This document shows, one piece after another, positions 8,098 to 16,526 of a DNA stretch of 64,000 nt. Each line of letters opens with the position of its first letter. The stretch's first letter is position 1. The notes below the pieces were generated by a model. The model made no database searches. It saw nothing but the letters and a program-made list of their open reading frames with translations, and was not told the DNA's origin. This DNA comes from Cryobacterium sp. Y50 (lineage in GTDB: Bacteria; Actinomycetota; Actinomycetes; Actinomycetales; Microbacteriaceae): the NCBI RefSeq assembly GCF_002929805.1, contig NZ_PJJM01000101.1, positions 2,239 to 66,238 of the forward strand, in the 5' to 3' direction. The position numbers and the translations under genes were made by a program.

Positions 8098-9432
8098 TCA
8101 GGTCGGTTGGTGGGAGATTGCACGTTGATCGGATGCTGGCGGGTCACCGCGAATCGCGGCCGCCACCTCGATCAGGGCCGCGTAGCTGTGGCCGCTGACG
8201 AAGGCATCGCAGTAGGGGAGCGCGGCTGCCATACCGCCCACGAGCGGCCGGTAATCGACGGCGACCTTGCGTGGATTCACCCAGACAATGCGGTGCGCGA
8301 GTCGGCGCAGGCGTGCCATCTGGGCGTCGACGTCGGCCGGGTCGTCCTGCGCCCAACCGTCGGAGAACACCACGATCACCGCTCCCCGGGCCAGGCCGCG
8401 CCGCCCGAAATCATCGATGAATCGACGGATGCTCGCGGCCAGCCGAGTACCGCCGGCCCAGTCCGTCGCGGTGGCGGCCGCCTGCGCGAGCGCCTGGTCC
8501 GGGTCACGGAGCGCGAGCTGGCGGGTCAGCCGGGTGAGCTGGGTGGAGAACACGAAGGCTTCGGCCCGCGCACCGGACGCCGCGCCTTGGAGCAGCGACA
8601 GGAAGACCCTCGTGTACGGCTCCATCGAGCCCGACACATCGCAGAGCAGCACGAGTCGGCGCGGTTTCGACCGGCGGCGGGCGTGGTGCAGGGCGATAGG
8701 ATCGCCGCCGCTGCGCTGCGCTGCTCGCACGGTGCGGGCCAGATCGAGCCGGTCACGGTTGTGCGGCGACGGATGCCGGCGGCGGCTGCGCCGGGTTGGC
8801 GTCGACAGCACGATGCGAGCGACGAGCTGGCGCAGTCGGGCAAGTTCGTCGGGGGCGAGGTCAGCGAACGCCATGTCGTGCAGGTGTTCGTCGTTTGAGG
8901 CCAGGGCGAGGATGGCGTCGCGTTCCGGGCCCGTGGTATCGGTGTCGCTCGAGTCGGTGCCCGGCAACGGGGCCGGCGGGCGTTCGTCCCCAGACTCGGG
9001 AGTAGCGGCCGGACGATTGGTCGGTGGGGCGGCCTTGGAACGGGTTTCCGAGCCGATCGCCGGGGGAGCGTTGGGATCGCCGCGGCTTTCGACCGGGTCG
9101 AGTCGGCCGTCGAAGACGGCGCTAAACACCGCGTCGAACCGGGCGAGGTGCTGCTGCTGGGAGATGAACACGATCCGGCAGGCCCAGTACAGGGCGGCTC
9201 GGTCGGTGGGAGGGACGAGGCGGAGCGCCTCGGCCAGCCGGGCTGCCCGGTCGGGCGACACCGGGAGTCCGGCGCGGTGCAAAGCGGTACTGAAACCGGC
9301 GGCGAGGGACGCCGCCTCGATCAGCGGATTCCCGCCTGTGGTCATCAGGTTCGGCGTCGACCCGCTTGAGGCGGTCCAGAGTGCCGGTGCGCTGCCGCCA
9401 GGCTCGCTGCCACGTTCTTCGCGCTCAGGCAT
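8098..9432 (-). CDS. coxE: CoxE-like von Willebrand factor A protein
   Basis: 444 residues with a C-terminal vWA domain carrying an intact metal-ion-dependent adhesion site (DVSGSM, 265-270; later TDWAGGTRL and FSDGWAQDD). The N-terminal half is the CoxE/VWA_CoxE helical region, followed by a Pro/Ser/Thr-rich linker (115-170). CoxE works with the MoxR-type ATPase CoxD to mature the copper/sulphur-containing active site of CO dehydrogenase. It overlaps coxD by 8 bp, indicating translational coupling. Confidence 0.88.
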   Translation of the reverse strand: MPEREERGSEPGGSAPALWTASSGSTPNLMTTGGNPLIEAASLAAGFSTALHRAGLPVSPDRAARLAEALRLVPPTDRAALYWACRIVFISQQQHLARFDAVFSAVFDGRLDPVESRGDPNAPPAIGSETRSKAAPPTNRPAATPESGDERPPAPLPGTDSSDTDTTGPERDAILALASNDEHLHDMAFADLAPDELARLRQLVARIVLSTPTRRSRRRHPSPHNRDRLDLARTVRAAQRSGGDPIALHHARRRSKPRRLVLLCDVSGSMEPYTRVFLSLLQGAASGARAEAFVFSTQLTRLTRQLALRDPDQALAQAAATATDWAGGTRLAASIRRFIDDFGRRGLARGAVIVVFSDGWAQDDPADVDAQMARLRRLAHRIVWVNPRKVAVDYRPLVGGMAAALPYCDAFVSGHSYAALIEVAAAIRGDPPASDQRAISHQPT

Positions 9433-10336
9433 CGGCAGCCTGCGCGACCCAGGCGCCGCCGCGAGCGGCAGCGAGATTTAGATCGTCACGATTCTTCAGC
9501 ACGAAACCCCAGGTCTGCTCGACCGCCCGGCGGCTGAGCTGCTCGATACCGAGCGCCCCGAGCGCTCCCACCCAATCGATGGCCTCGGCGATTCCGGGCG
9601 GCTTGATTAGGTCAAGCGAACGCAGACGGGTAATGGCCTGTGCGGCCTCGGTCGCAATCGCCTGTGAACTGCTCGGCACCCGCCGGCGCACGATCTGCGC
9701 GATCCGCTCCGGCCCCGGGTAATCGATCCAGTGATAGAGACAGCGCCGGGTCAGCGCGTCGTGCAGGTCGCGGGTGCGATTGCTGGTGAGAATCACGATC
9801 GGCGGATGCGTGGCCCGCACGGTTCCGAGCTCGGGGATGGTGACCGCCGCCTCGGCGAGCAGCTCGAAGGTGAAGGCTTCGAACTCGGCGTCGGCCCGGT
9901 CGATCTCGTCGAGCAGCAGCACGGCCGGCCGCGGTCCCGCGTACTCGATCGCCTGCAACAGCGGGCGACGCAGCAAGTAGTCGCGGCCGAACAGCTCGGT
10001 CTCGGCTAGTTCGACCCCGTGCGCCTCGGCCAAACGGATGCCGAGCAGCTGACGGGGGTAATTCCACTCGTACAGTGCTTCACCGGCAGAGATGCCCTCG
10101 TAGCACTGCAGCCGAAACAGTTCGGTGTCGAGCAATCGGGCGAGAGCTTTGGCGATCTCGGTTTTGCCGACCCCCGGTTCGCCCTCGAGCAGCAGCGGCT
10201 GCCGCATGCGCACGGCCAAGAACACCGCCGTTGCGAGCCCTTCGTCGGCCAGATAATTTTCGGCGTCGAGGGCACGTTGCAGCGCGGCCACGTCGGGCAC
10301 GATCTCGGGCAAAGTCACCAACGCACCCACCCCCAT
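9425..10336 (-). CDS. coxD: CoxD-like MoxR-family AAA+ ATPase
   Basis: 303-residue AAA+ chaperone. Walker A is GEPGVGKT (52-59), Walker B is VLLLDEID, and sensor-1 is ILTSNRTRDLHDAL. MoxR ATPases act with vWA proteins; in CO oxidisers CoxD helps insert sulphur and copper into the molybdenum site of CoxL. It lies between the XdhC-YHS gene and coxE. The start is uncertain: ATG 10336, GTG 10330 and GTG 10318 are in frame and none has a strong Shine-Dalgarno. Confidence 0.88.
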   Translation of the reverse strand: MGVGALVTLPEIVPDVAALQRALDAENYLADEGLATAVFLAVRMRQPLLLEGEPGVGKTEIAKALARLLDTELFRLQCYEGISAGEALYEWNYPRQLLGIRLAEAHGVELAETELFGRDYLLRRPLLQAIEYAGPRPAVLLLDEIDRADAEFEAFTFELLAEAAVTIPELGTVRATHPPIVILTSNRTRDLHDALTRRCLYHWIDYPGPERIAQIVRRRVPSSSQAIATEAAQAITRLRSLDLIKPPGIAEAIDWVGALGALGIEQLSRRAVEQTWGFVLKNRDDLNLAAARGGAWVAQAADA

Positions 10337-10351
10337 CGGTCAGTCGGGCGT

Positions 10352-10396
10352 CTACCGCGCGGGTGCCTACCGCGCGGGTGCCTACCGCGCGGGTGC
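10352..10396. repeat. 15-bp tandem repeat x3 at the end of the xdhC-YHS gene
   Basis: Three perfect copies of CTACCGCGCGGGTGC (10352-10366, 10367-10381, 10382-10396). On the coding strand each copy ends in TAG; the first one read encodes the final PAR residues and the stop, and the other two fill the spacer before coxD. Confidence 0.92.
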
Positions 10397-11371
10397 ATAC
10401 TGCTTTGGATTCGCCAGAAACGCCTTGCGGCAGCTAGCCGCACAGAAATAGACGGTCTCACCGTTGAACTCGACCTGCAGAGTCGACGACATCACGGCCA
10501 CAGACATGCCGCAGACTGGGTCGAGGACGACGCCGGTGTTCTTCGGCTCCGCGGCAGGCGCCTCGGCAGCACGCGCCTCGGCGACGCTCGCCAAATCCGA
10601 CGCTCCCACCGACGCTCCCACCGCCGCGCCAGCACCAGCCGCGCCAAGCGGATGCCCCCGTCCGGCCCGCTCCTGTACCAGCTGCGCCAGAATCGACACC
10701 GCAATCTCCCCGGGCGTTCGCGCCCCGAGGTCAAGGCCCGCCGGACTGAAAACCCGCGCGCGCTGCTCCGGCGATACGTCGAGCGATGCGAGCACCGCGG
10801 CACCGCGCCTGGGACTTGCCACGAGCGCCACGTACGGCACTCCCACAGCCAGCGCCGCCAGCAGCGCGGACTCCTCGTCTCGGCCATGGGACGCGACGAT
10901 CAGCGCAGCGTCGCCGGACTGCGGGGCGGCAGAGGTGCCATCCGCTTGCACGAGGTCGAAGCCGACCAGCGGTGCGAGGGCGGCCAGGGCTTGGGCGTCG
11001 GGCGTCGACCCAACCACGATCAGGCGTGGCAGCGGAAGGCGCGGTTCGAGAAAGATTTCGATCGCCCCGCCGCTGACGCACGGGTTGGAGACCTCGACCG
11101 CGCCGTCCTCCACAGTGCTCGACGGCACACCGGCGACGACCTTGAGCAGCAGCGGCTGGCGGCTTGCGAGTACCTGCAGGCTGTACAGGCGAACGGATGC
11201 CTCCACGCAGGTTCCGCCGACAAAACCCTCGATCTCGCCGGTCGAGCGCACGAGCGCCGTATCGCCCGCGTGCGCGCTCGTCGGACGCACCGCGCGCACC
11301 ACGGTCGCGTGCACGAACGGTTCGCGGCGCGCCTCGAGCTCCCGCTCCAGCACAGACTGTATCTCGGGCAT
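10382..11371 (-). CDS. XdhC-family maturation protein fused to a YHS domain
   Basis: 329 residues from ATG 11371. Residues 1-250 are XdhC/CoxF-like (FVGGTCVEASVRLYS, LDLGARTPGEIAVSIL). A low-complexity Ala linker containing a 12-bp DNA duplication (10599-10622) leads to a C-terminal YHS domain (DPVCGMSV, YFCAASC, F..P..Y), a small cysteine-containing metal-binding module. The fusion suggests a protein that delivers or senses metal during CoxL maturation. It directly follows coxL (1-bp gap). A longer reading from 11524 would overlap coxL and is not supported. Its stop lies in a tandem repeat. Confidence 0.85.
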   Translation of the reverse strand: MPEIQSVLERELEARREPFVHATVVRAVRPTSAHAGDTALVRSTGEIEGFVGGTCVEASVRLYSLQVLASRQPLLLKVVAGVPSSTVEDGAVEVSNPCVSGGAIEIFLEPRLPLPRLIVVGSTPDAQALAALAPLVGFDLVQADGTSAAPQSGDAALIVASHGRDEESALLAALAVGVPYVALVASPRRGAAVLASLDVSPEQRARVFSPAGLDLGARTPGEIAVSILAQLVQERAGRGHPLGAAGAGAAVGASVGASDLASVAEARAAEAPAAEPKNTGVVLDPVCGMSVAVMSSTLQVEFNGETVYFCAASCRKAFLANPKQYAPAR

Positions 11372-11372
11372 G

Positions 11373-13766
11373 CTACACCGGCGGTCTCGTGCGGCCCTGC
11401 ATGGCCTCCCACACCCGGGCGGGCGTGCAGGGCATATCCATGTGCACGACCCCGAACGGGGCGAGGGCATCGACGACGGCGTTGACGACGGCCGGCGGCG
11501 AGCCGACCGTGGCAGACTCGCCAACGCCCTTCGCCCCGATCGGGTGGTGCGGCGACGGGGTCACGGTGAAGCCGGTCTCCCAGTCGGGCACCTCCATGGC
11601 GGTGGGAAGGAGGTAGTCCATAAACGAGCCGCCGAGGCAGTTGCCCTCGTCATCGAACTCGATAATCTCCATCAGCGCCATGCCAACACCGTCGGTGAGG
11701 CCACCATGAATCTGGCCCTCGATGATCATCGGGTTGATGCGGGTGCCGCAGTCGTCGACGGCGATGAAGCGGCGCACCTTGACATGGCCGGTGCCCGGGT
11801 CGACGTCGACGACGCAGATGTAGGCGCCGAACGGAAACGTGAGGTTGGGCGGATCGTAGGTGACCTCGGCGTCGAGGTTGCCGTCGATACCCTCGGGCAG
11901 CGCGATCGTACCGTGGGCGCCCATTGCGATCTCGGCGATGGTCTTGCCCACGCTCGGATCGCCCTTCACGAACCAGCGGCCCTTCTCCCACTCGAGGTCT
12001 TCCGGCCGGGTCTCGAGCATGGCCGCGGCGATGAACCGGGCCTTCTCCCGCACCTTCCGGGCGACGAGCGCCACGGCTGCGCCGCTGACCGGAGTGGACC
12101 GGCTGCCATAGGTGCCGAGGCCGAACGGCGTCTGGTCGGTGTCTCCGTGCACCACATCGATGTCTTCCGGCGGGATGCCGATCTCCTCCGCTACGATCTG
12201 CGCGAACGTCGTTTCGTGGCCCTGGCCCTGGCTTTGCACCGAGATGCGCACGACGGCCTTGCCGGTGGGGTGGATGCGCAGTTCGGCGCCGTCCGCCATT
12301 CCGAGGCCGAGAATGTCCATGTCTTTGCGCGGGCCGGCGCCGACCGTTTCGGTGAAGAACGAGATGCCGATGCCCATGAGCTCACCACGTTCGCGTTTCT
12401 CCTTCTGTTCGCGGCGCAGTTCGTCATAGCCGGCCATCTTCATCGATAGCCGCATGGTGGGTTCGTAATCGCCCGAGTCGTACTCCCAGCCGGTCTTGTT
12501 GGCGTAGGGAAACTGCTCCTTCTTGATGAAATTCTTCAGGCGCAACTCGGCTGGGTCCATGTCGAGCTTGCGGGCCAGGATATCGACCATCCGCTCCACC
12601 AGATAGACCGCCTCGGTGACGCGGAAGGAACAGGCATAGGCCACCCCGCCCGGGGCTTTGTTGGTGTAAACGCCGGTGACGGTGCAATGCGCTGCGGCGA
12701 GGTCATAGCTGCCGGTGAAGATGTGGAAGAACCCGGCCGGATACTTGGTGGGCTGGGCGGTGGCGTTGAACGCGCCATGGTCGGCGAGCACGTTGGTGCG
12801 CAGGGCCAGGATTTTGCCGTCCTTGGTCGCCGCGATCTCGCCCTGCATGATGTAGTCGCGGGCGAACGATGTACTCATGAGGTTTTCGGAGCGGTCCTCG
12901 ACCCATTTCACCGGTTTTCCGGTGACGATGGAGCCGACGACGGCGAGGATATAGCCCGGGTAGATTCCGACCTTGTTACCGAACCCGCCGCCGATGTCGG
13001 GGGAGACCACCCGAATCTTGTGCTCGGGAATGCCGGAGACCATCGCGAACAGGGTGCGGTGGGCATGTGGCGCTTGCGTCGTCTCGTACAGGGTGAGGCG
13101 GCCGTCGATGGGGTCGAAGTCGGCGACGGCGCCGCAGGTTTCCATCGGCGCCGGATGCACGCGCGGATAGACGATCTCCTGCTTCACCACGACGTCGGCG
13201 CTCGCGAAGACGGCATCCGTTTCGGCTTTGTCGCCGGCTTCCCAGTCGAAGATGTGGTTGTCGGTGCGGCCCGCAAGGTCGTCGCGAATGATGGGAGCAC
13301 TCGGATCCATCGCCTTGCGGGCGTCGACGACGGGCGGTAGCACGTCGTACTCGACCTGGATCAGTTCAAGGGCGTCTCGGGCGGCGTAGCGGTCTTCGGC
13401 GACGACGAAAGCGACCTCCTGGCCCTGGAAGCGCACCTTGTCGGTGACCAGCACGGCCTGCACATCCATCGAGAGGGTCGGAGCCCAGGCGAGGCCGAGG
13501 GCCTGCAGGTCGGTGCCGGTGATCACAGCGAGCACCTTGGGGTGCGCAAGCGCCTCGGTCGTATCGATCGAGACCAGCCGGGCGTGGGCAACGGGAGCGC
13601 GCAGAATGGCGCCGTGCAGCATGCCGGGCAATACGATGTCGTCGACATAGTGGCCCTTGCCGCGCACGAAACGCGGGTCCTCCTTGCGCTGCATGCGGCC
13701 GTGGCCGATGGGCCGATCGTGGTCGCCGGCGGCCGGGTTCGACGGGCGGTCCTCGAGGATGGTCAT
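11373..13766 (-). CDS. coxL: Aerobic carbon-monoxide dehydrogenase large subunit, form I
   Basis: 797 residues; molybdenum-copper catalytic subunit oxidising CO to CO2. The active-site loop reads AYACSFR (376-382), matching the AYXCSFR signature of authentic form-I CoxL, whose cysteine (here C379) holds the Mo-S-Cu centre. Other Mo-cofactor motifs are intact: GGGFGNK (259-265), SQGQGHETTFAQ and GAKGVGESATVGSPPAV near the end. The start is ATG 13766, overlapping the coxS stop by 4 bp; the open frame upstream to 13988 is antisense-type readthrough inside coxS. Length is normal. Confidence 0.96.
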   Translation of the reverse strand: MTILEDRPSNPAAGDHDRPIGHGRMQRKEDPRFVRGKGHYVDDIVLPGMLHGAILRAPVAHARLVSIDTTEALAHPKVLAVITGTDLQALGLAWAPTLSMDVQAVLVTDKVRFQGQEVAFVVAEDRYAARDALELIQVEYDVLPPVVDARKAMDPSAPIIRDDLAGRTDNHIFDWEAGDKAETDAVFASADVVVKQEIVYPRVHPAPMETCGAVADFDPIDGRLTLYETTQAPHAHRTLFAMVSGIPEHKIRVVSPDIGGGFGNKVGIYPGYILAVVGSIVTGKPVKWVEDRSENLMSTSFARDYIMQGEIAATKDGKILALRTNVLADHGAFNATAQPTKYPAGFFHIFTGSYDLAAAHCTVTGVYTNKAPGGVAYACSFRVTEAVYLVERMVDILARKLDMDPAELRLKNFIKKEQFPYANKTGWEYDSGDYEPTMRLSMKMAGYDELRREQKEKRERGELMGIGISFFTETVGAGPRKDMDILGLGMADGAELRIHPTGKAVVRISVQSQGQGHETTFAQIVAEEIGIPPEDIDVVHGDTDQTPFGLGTYGSRSTPVSGAAVALVARKVREKARFIAAAMLETRPEDLEWEKGRWFVKGDPSVGKTIAEIAMGAHGTIALPEGIDGNLDAEVTYDPPNLTFPFGAYICVVDVDPGTGHVKVRRFIAVDDCGTRINPMIIEGQIHGGLTDGVGMALMEIIEFDDEGNCLGGSFMDYLLPTAMEVPDWETGFTVTPSPHHPIGAKGVGESATVGSPPAVVNAVVDALAPFGVVHMDMPCTPARVWEAMQGRTRPPV

Positions 13767-14278
13767 GCGTGCACCTCTTGCTCGGTTGATTCGGACGTGG
13801 TCGTTTCCGGGGCTGCACCGGCGGGATGCTCGGCGGCCCACTGGATCGACCGCACAATGGTGGCGTAGCCGGTGCAGCGGCAGATCTGCCCGGAGATGGC
13901 CTCGCGAATCTGCAGCGGTTCGGGGTGCGGGTTGTGGTCGAGCAGGGCGCGGGCGGTGAGCATCATGCCGGGGGTGCAGAAACCGCACTGCAGGCCGTGC
14001 TCCTCCATGAAGCCCTGCTGCACGGGGTCGAGGGTGGCGCCGTTGGCGAGTCCCTCCACGGTTGTGATCGTGTGTCCGTCAACCATGGCAGCGAGCACGG
14101 TGCACGATTTCACCGGTTGGCCGTCCATCAGTACGACACAGGTGCCACAGTTGGTGGTGTCGCAGCCCCAGTGCGTTCCGGTGAGCCGCAGGTCGTCGCG
14201 AATGAAGTGTACGAGCAGCACGCGCGGTTCGACCTCGTGGGTGACGAAAGTGCCGTTTATGGTCATGCTGATCTGCAT
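13763..14278 (-). CDS. coxS: CO dehydrogenase small (2Fe-2S) subunit
   Basis: 171 residues from ATG 14278, preceded by AGGAG at a 9-nt gap; the TTG three codons upstream abuts the Shine-Dalgarno and is rejected. Eight cysteines bind two [2Fe-2S] clusters: C39, C44, C47, C59 in the plant-ferredoxin-like N-terminal domain and C98, C101, C133, C135 in the helical C-terminal domain (QCGFCTPG, CRCTGY). It passes electrons from CoxL to the FAD of CoxM. Twelve bp separate it from coxM. Confidence 0.95.
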   Translation of the reverse strand: MQISMTINGTFVTHEVEPRVLLVHFIRDDLRLTGTHWGCDTTNCGTCVVLMDGQPVKSCTVLAAMVDGHTITTVEGLANGATLDPVQQGFMEEHGLQCGFCTPGMMLTARALLDHNPHPEPLQIREAISGQICRCTGYATIVRSIQWAAEHPAGAAPETTTSESTEQEVHA

Positions 14279-14290
14279 CGGGCTCAACTC

Positions 14291-15193
14291 CTAAATCGTG
14301 ATGTCTGAAATGGATGCCGCAGCGCGGCGGCAGGCCGCCCGCAGCACCCGACGAGTCAGTTCGTCGGCGAGGTGCCGCTTGTAGTCGACCGGTCCGCGTT
14401 GGTCGGCGAGGGGATCGCAGGCTAGTGACGTCAGGCGGCCGGCCTCAACGAAGAGCTGCTCGGTGGGGGCCTGGCCGACGAGCACGGCCTCAACCTCGGT
14501 GACGTTGCGGTCCAGTCCGACCGCCGTGAGGCCGACAGCCACGTGGCTGATCGTGCCATCGGCCGCAAGCGTCACGCTCGCACCGGCCGCAGCAACGGCC
14601 CAGTCTCCGATCCGGCGTTCGACCTTTTCATAGGCGCTGCCGGAGTCGTCCCGAATCGGCACGCGCACCTCGATTAGTAGTTCGTTCTGGGCGACCGCAG
14701 TCTCGTACGGGCCGCGATGAAATTCGGCCATCGACAGCATCCGCTCACCGGCCGGCCCGCGAACGACGGCGACCCCTTCGAGCACATGGCACACCGTGGA
14801 GAGATCTTCGGCCGGGTCGGCTTGGCAGAGCGAGCCGCCGATGGTGCCGCGATTGCGCACGATCGGGTCGGCGATGACCCGTTCGGCATCGATGACGATG
14901 GGAAAGAGCCGCTTGATATCGTCGGATTCGAGTAGTGTCGTGTGCCGGGTCATGGCGCCGATACGCAACACACGGCCGTTGTTAGGCACTGTGTCAACCA
15001 GTAGGTAATCGAGCTCGAACAGGTCATTGATGTCGATGAGCCAGTCCGGCCGGGCCAGGCGTAGCTTCATCATGGGCAGCAGGCTGTGACCGCCGGCGAC
15101 CACCCGGGACTCGGGCCCGTGACGATCGAGCAGGGCGAGGGCGTTGTCCACCGAACTGGCACGGACATATTCGAACGGAGCCGGAATCTGCAC
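14291..15193 (-). CDS. coxM: CO dehydrogenase medium (FAD) subunit
   Basis: 300 residues starting at GTG 15193 with GAGGAG 7 nt upstream. FAD-binding motifs are AGGHSLLP (33-40) and RGTIGGSLCQADPAEDL (114-130), both typical of molybdenum-hydroxylase flavin subunits, followed by the CO_deh_flav_C domain. It is the first gene of the cox operon (order M-S-L, as in Oligotropha). The Shine-Dalgarno lies partly in a 6-bp inverted repeat (CTTCTC / GAGAAG, 15197-15214). Confidence 0.94.
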   Translation of the reverse strand: MQIPAPFEYVRASSVDNALALLDRHGPESRVVAGGHSLLPMMKLRLARPDWLIDINDLFELDYLLVDTVPNNGRVLRIGAMTRHTTLLESDDIKRLFPIVIDAERVIADPIVRNRGTIGGSLCQADPAEDLSTVCHVLEGVAVVRGPAGERMLSMAEFHRGPYETAVAQNELLIEVRVPIRDDSGSAYEKVERRIGDWAVAAAGASVTLAADGTISHVAVGLTAVGLDRNVTEVEAVLVGQAPTEQLFVEAGRLTSLACDPLADQRGPVDYKRHLADELTRRVLRAACRRAAASISDITI

Positions 15194-15196
15194 GGG

Positions 15197-15325
15197 CTTC
15201 TCCTCACTGAGAAGTTTCCATGGCGCCGCGCATCATCGCGCGACACCGTTGTGTGCCACAGCTTGCTCCCCGCGCCCACTTGCTGTCAACAGCGAGCTCG
15301 GCGAAGTTAGGCGCTCCGGCGCGCT
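15197..15325 (-). promoter_or_regulatory. Probable cox operon promoter region with small palindrome
   Basis: The only sizeable non-coding stretch upstream of coxM. On the minus strand TTGACA (15284-15289) could serve as a -35, and it lies in the perfect palindrome GCTGTCAACAGC (15282-15293), a candidate regulator site. No good -10 sits 17 bp away (CAAGCT at 18 bp is weak), so the promoter call is tentative. Confidence 0.35.
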
Positions 15326-16513
15326 CTACCGGGCCAGATAGTCATCGTGCTGCCGGTGCGCCTCCGCTACCTGCTCTCGGATGCGGTCGATGTCCTTGGC
15401 CTTGTTGCGGTATTTCAGGTCCATGGCCAGAACCTGTTCTTCTTCCTCGGTCAGCATTCGGTAGATCCGCTCGCGTTCGGCCAGATCGGCGGTGTAATCC
15501 AGATCGAGGTAGCTGACCGCGTGGCGACGCGCGTTGTTGATGGAGGCTTGGGCTTTACCCGCCTTGCTCAGCAGCGAGGCCACGACGGTGATCGTGAGTG
15601 CTCCGATGATGACGCTCAGGGACAGCCCCGTGCTGATTTCCACGACCGGGACCGGTTCACCGCCGTTGATGAACGGCAGATTGTTCTCGTGGAGCGCGTG
15701 GAGCACCAGCTTGACGCCGATGAACGCCAGGACGAACGCGAGGCCGTACGAGAGGTAGATCAGCCGGTCCAGGAGCCCGTCGATCAGAAAGTACAGCTGG
15801 CGCAGTCCCATCAGCGAGAACGCGGTCGCGGTAAAGACGATGTAGACGTTCTGGGTCAGCCCGAAGATCGCGGGAATGGAGTCCAATGCGAACAGGATGT
15901 CCGTACCGCCGATCGCCACCATGACCAACAGCATGGGCGTCAGTGCCCTCTTGCCTTCGTGCATGGTGAACAGCTTGTCGCCGTCGTAGTGCTCGGTGGT
16001 GTGAAAGCTCCGTTTGGCCAGGCGGATCATGAAATTATCCGCTTGGTTATCGCCGTGTGCTTCGGGCTTGAGCAGATTACCCGCCGTAATCAGCAGAATC
16101 AGACCGAAAATGTAGAATACCCAGGCGAAGGAATTGATCAGCGCCGCGCCCAGAAAGATGAACCCGGTGCGAGCGATCAGGGAGAAGACGATGCCGAACA
16201 GCAGCACCTTTTGCTGGTCCTCGCGGGGGACTCGGAAGCTCGCCATGATGATCAGGAAGACAAACAGGTTGTCCACGGACAGCGCCTTCTCTGTGATGTA
16301 GCCGGCGAAGTATTCCGATCCCATCGTGCTGCCGCCAAAGAACAAGACCAGGATGCCGAAGAGGATGGCCAGGCCGACGTAGATGGAGGACCACAGGGCG
16401 GCTTCCTTCAGCGCGGGAACGTGCGCCTTGCGAATATGAAAGAAGTAGTCGAAGGCGAGCAAAGCCAGGATGACAACGATGGTGATGACCCAGATGAGGG
16501 GTGAAACAGTCAT
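15326..16513 (-). CDS. TerC/Alx-family integral membrane protein
   Basis: 395 residues with about nine hydrophobic segments and the TerC signatures YITEKALSVDNLFVFLII (about 73-90) and GGTDILFALDSIPAIFG (about 203-219), whose acidic residues lie in the membrane. TerC/Alx proteins export manganese and protect metalloproteins secreted across the membrane. The cytoplasmic C-terminus is charged and predicted coiled (EEEEQVLAMDLKYRNKAKDIDRIREQ region). AGGAAAG precedes the ATG. I looked for a manganese riboswitch upstream and did not see one. Confidence 0.85.
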   Translation of the reverse strand: MTVSPLIWVITIVVILALLAFDYFFHIRKAHVPALKEAALWSSIYVGLAILFGILVLFFGGSTMGSEYFAGYITEKALSVDNLFVFLIIMASFRVPREDQQKVLLFGIVFSLIARTGFIFLGAALINSFAWVFYIFGLILLITAGNLLKPEAHGDNQADNFMIRLAKRSFHTTEHYDGDKLFTMHEGKRALTPMLLVMVAIGGTDILFALDSIPAIFGLTQNVYIVFTATAFSLMGLRQLYFLIDGLLDRLIYLSYGLAFVLAFIGVKLVLHALHENNLPFINGGEPVPVVEISTGLSLSVIIGALTITVVASLLSKAGKAQASINNARRHAVSYLDLDYTADLAERERIYRMLTEEEEQVLAMDLKYRNKAKDIDRIREQVAEAHRQHDDYLAR

Positions 16514-16526
16514 GAACTCTGCTTTC

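Noticed and set aside
10464-12449. 661-codon plus-strand frame across the coxL/xdhC region
   Set aside because: Antisense shadow of well-conserved cox genes; low-complexity translation.
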